From the NCBI RefSeq assembly GCF_005930355.1, contig NZ_VDBO01000002.1:310001-374000 (forward strand): a stretch of 64,000 nt of DNA, read 5' to 3'. Below are positions 62,768-64,000 of this stretch, one piece after another. Source of the stretch: Paenibacillus sinopodophylli (GTDB taxonomy: Bacteria; Bacillota; Bacilli; Paenibacillales; Paenibacillaceae). The notes below the pieces were generated by a model. It was not told the origin of the DNA. It saw only the letters and a list, made by a program, of their open reading frames with translations, and did not search any database. How positions within the stretch are numbered: position 1 is the first letter of the stretch; the number at the start of each line of letters is the position of its first letter. Position numbers and translations under genes: made by a program.

Positions 62768-63742
62768 TTGTTGCAAATAGAAACGAAAGTAGTCAAAATA
62801 CCGCTCGGTAACGCAGCGGAGGGACTTGCCGTCTTTGGACCACAGGATAATTATTTGCGCCTTGTAGAAGCGCAGGTCGAATCTTCGATTTCATCACGCG
62901 AGGCCGAAATTGTTATTTCTGGTCCCATAGAAGAGGTTGATTCGCTGGATCAGCTGTTCAACGTTCTATTGCAGCTTGTAAGAGGCGGATATCAGCCTTC
63001 TGAGCGTGACGTTTCCTATGCTTTGGAGCTCGCAAGAACGATGCAGGCGGAAGAACTGCTTGATTTATTTAAGAAAGAAATTACGACAACCTTTCGCGGA
63101 AAGCCGATTCGCGTCAAAACGATAGGTCAACGCCACTATGTGAAGACGATTCGTAAGAAGGATATTGTATTCGGAATAGGTCCGGCAGGGACAGGCAAAA
63201 CGTATTTGGCTGTTGTGCTCGCAGTTGCAGCTTTGAAAGAAGGATCGGTTAAGAGAATAGTACTAACGAGACCGGCTGTTGAAGCGGGGGAAAATCTGGG
63301 CTTTCTGCCAGGGGATTTGCAGGAGAAGGTAGATCCTTATCTCAGACCGCTTTATGATGCACTGCATGATGTGCTGGGCCCGGATCAGACGGTTAAAGCG
63401 CTAGAACGCGGCATGATCGAAATCGCACCGCTGGCTTATATGCGCGGCAGAACGCTTGACGATGCATTTATTATTTTGGATGAGGCACAGAATACGACTC
63501 CCGAGCAAATGAAGATGTTTCTGACGAGACTTGGTTTCGGATCCAAGATGGTCATAACAGGCGACGTTACGCAGATCGATTTGCCAAGAGGCAAAAACTC
63601 AGGTTTAATCGAAGCGCAGCGTATTCTGAAAAATATAGAGGAAATCGGGATTATCCTTTTCTCAGAGCAAGACGTTGTGCGTCATTCTTTGGTTCAGAAA
63701 ATTATCGTTGCCTACAACTGGGATGCTGAAAACAAAGCCTAG
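62768..63742 (+). CDS. phoH: PhoH-family ATPase
   Basis: A 324-residue P-loop ATPase of the PhoH/YbeZ group, linked to RNA metabolism through the neighbouring YbeY RNase in most bacteria. An N-terminal KH-like region of about 110 residues (MQAEELLDLFKKEITTTFRG) precedes Walker A GIGPAGTGKTYLAVVLAVAA and Walker B DAFIILDEAQNTTPEQMKM; GDVTQIDLPRGKNSGLIEA and SEQDVVRHSLVQKIIVAY end the protein. The start is TTG 62768 (or TTG 62771), after GGGAGAATGAGGA; the upstream yqfD stop is three bases away. Confidence 0.94.
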   Translation: MLQIETKVVKIPLGNAAEGLAVFGPQDNYLRLVEAQVESSISSREAEIVISGPIEEVDSLDQLFNVLLQLVRGGYQPSERDVSYALELARTMQAEELLDLFKKEITTTFRGKPIRVKTIGQRHYVKTIRKKDIVFGIGPAGTGKTYLAVVLAVAALKEGSVKRIVLTRPAVEAGENLGFLPGDLQEKVDPYLRPLYDALHDVLGPDQTVKALERGMIEIAPLAYMRGRTLDDAFIILDEAQNTTPEQMKMFLTRLGFGSKMVITGDVTQIDLPRGKNSGLIEAQRILKNIEEIGIILFSEQDVVRHSLVQKIIVAYNWDAENKA

Positions 63743-63759
63743 AAAGGGATGTCTGCTGC

Positions 63760-64000
63760 ATGAACCAGAACCAAAATCAGACCGGAAAACAGGGGGACTT
63801 GCGTCCGACCAAAATGGCGGGCTGGAAGCAGAGTGCAGCCGTTCGCTGGTTGCTGATGTTGATGTTTGTGCTGCTCTTCTACTTTAGCTTGTCTTCGCAT
63901 CTCGTGCCAGAAACGTATGATATTCAGGAGGGCGCAGTAAGTGAGAAGGATATTAAAGCGCCCTTCCAAATAAAGGACGAGAAGGCGACGCGGCAAGCCG
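63760..64000 (+). CDS. pgpH: c-di-AMP phosphodiesterase PgpH/YqfF, 3' end outside window
   Basis: The first 80 residues of a 7TM-HD protein. The N-terminus MNQNQNQTGKQGDLRPTKMA is cytoplasmic, followed by one transmembrane helix (RWLLMLMFVLLFYFSLSSHL) and VPETYDIQEGAVSEKDIKAP, the conserved start of the extracellular 7TMR-HDED domain. The full protein degrades the signal c-di-AMP through a C-terminal HD domain not in the window. ATG 63760 follows AGAAAGGGATGTCTGCTGC; a nearby ATG at 63749 runs into a stop after four codons. In B. subtilis pgpH (yqfF) follows phoH directly. Confidence 0.9.
   Translation, partial: MNQNQNQTGKQGDLRPTKMAGWKQSAAVRWLLMLMFVLLFYFSLSSHLVPETYDIQEGAVSEKDIKAPFQIKDEKATRQA

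Overview
The window looks like chromosomal core DNA of an endospore-forming, Gram-positive bacterium of the Paenibacillus type. The evidence is the B. subtilis-like order comER / comEA-comEB-comEC, holA, rpsT, gpr, spoIIP, lepA, hemW, hrcA-grpE-dnaK-dnaJ, prmA-rsmE-mtaB, rpsU-yqeY-nfeD-floA, yqfC-yqfD-phoH-pgpH, together with sporulation genes, a CIRCE operator, a T-box leader and AGGAGG-type ribosome binding sites. No rRNA, tRNA, CRISPR array, insertion sequence or prophage was seen.

Layout. 1-4.4 kb: a membrane thioredoxin coupled to a PCYCGC lipoprotein (minus strand), then an rRNA methyltransferase, an RsuA-type pseudouridine synthase and a HAD phosphatase, and a 30-residue YjcZ-type sporulation protein on the minus strand. 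4.7-10.3 kb: a DEAD-box helicase with a long RGG tail, ywbE, a DinB-GNAT fusion, and a TetR regulator next to a second methionine aminopeptidase. 10.4-19.7 kb: T-box-controlled leuS and the competence locus, with metY lying between comEA and comEB. 20-36 kb: an ECF sigma/anti-sigma pair with its own ECF-type promoter, holA, rpsT, gpr, spoIIP, lepA, hemW and the heat-shock operon under CIRCE/HrcA. 36.3-41.1 kb: an alkanesulfonate desulfonation and uptake cassette (ssuD-ssuC-ssuA-ssuB plus a TetR gene) on the minus strand, separating dnaJ from prmA. 41.2-48.3 kb: prmA, an M50 peptidase, rsmE, mtaB, a Nudix hydrolase, a Na/Pi-type transporter and an RlmI-type methyltransferase. 48.3-57 kb: the addBA recombination nuclease, two unrecognised genes and a HIT protein. 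57.2-64 kb: rpsU-yqeY, a sigma-W-type promoter in front of nfeD-floA-yqfB, then yqfC-yqfD-phoH and the start of the c-di-AMP phosphodiesterase gene pgpH.

Functionally the window combines rRNA/tRNA modification and translation factors, protein folding, natural transformation with double-strand-break processing, spore formation and germination, and envelope-stress membrane microdomain genes. The least explained content is intergenic. A two-hairpin element occurs upstream of comEC and of dnaJ, keeps its pairing by compensatory change, and has a partial copy downstream of dnaJ. Two 32-bp tandem hairpins sit directly before yqfC. A degenerate repeat lies between holA and rpsT, and a three-hairpin segment lies before holA. 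The bipartite element is the best candidate for an undescribed structured RNA or DNA family.
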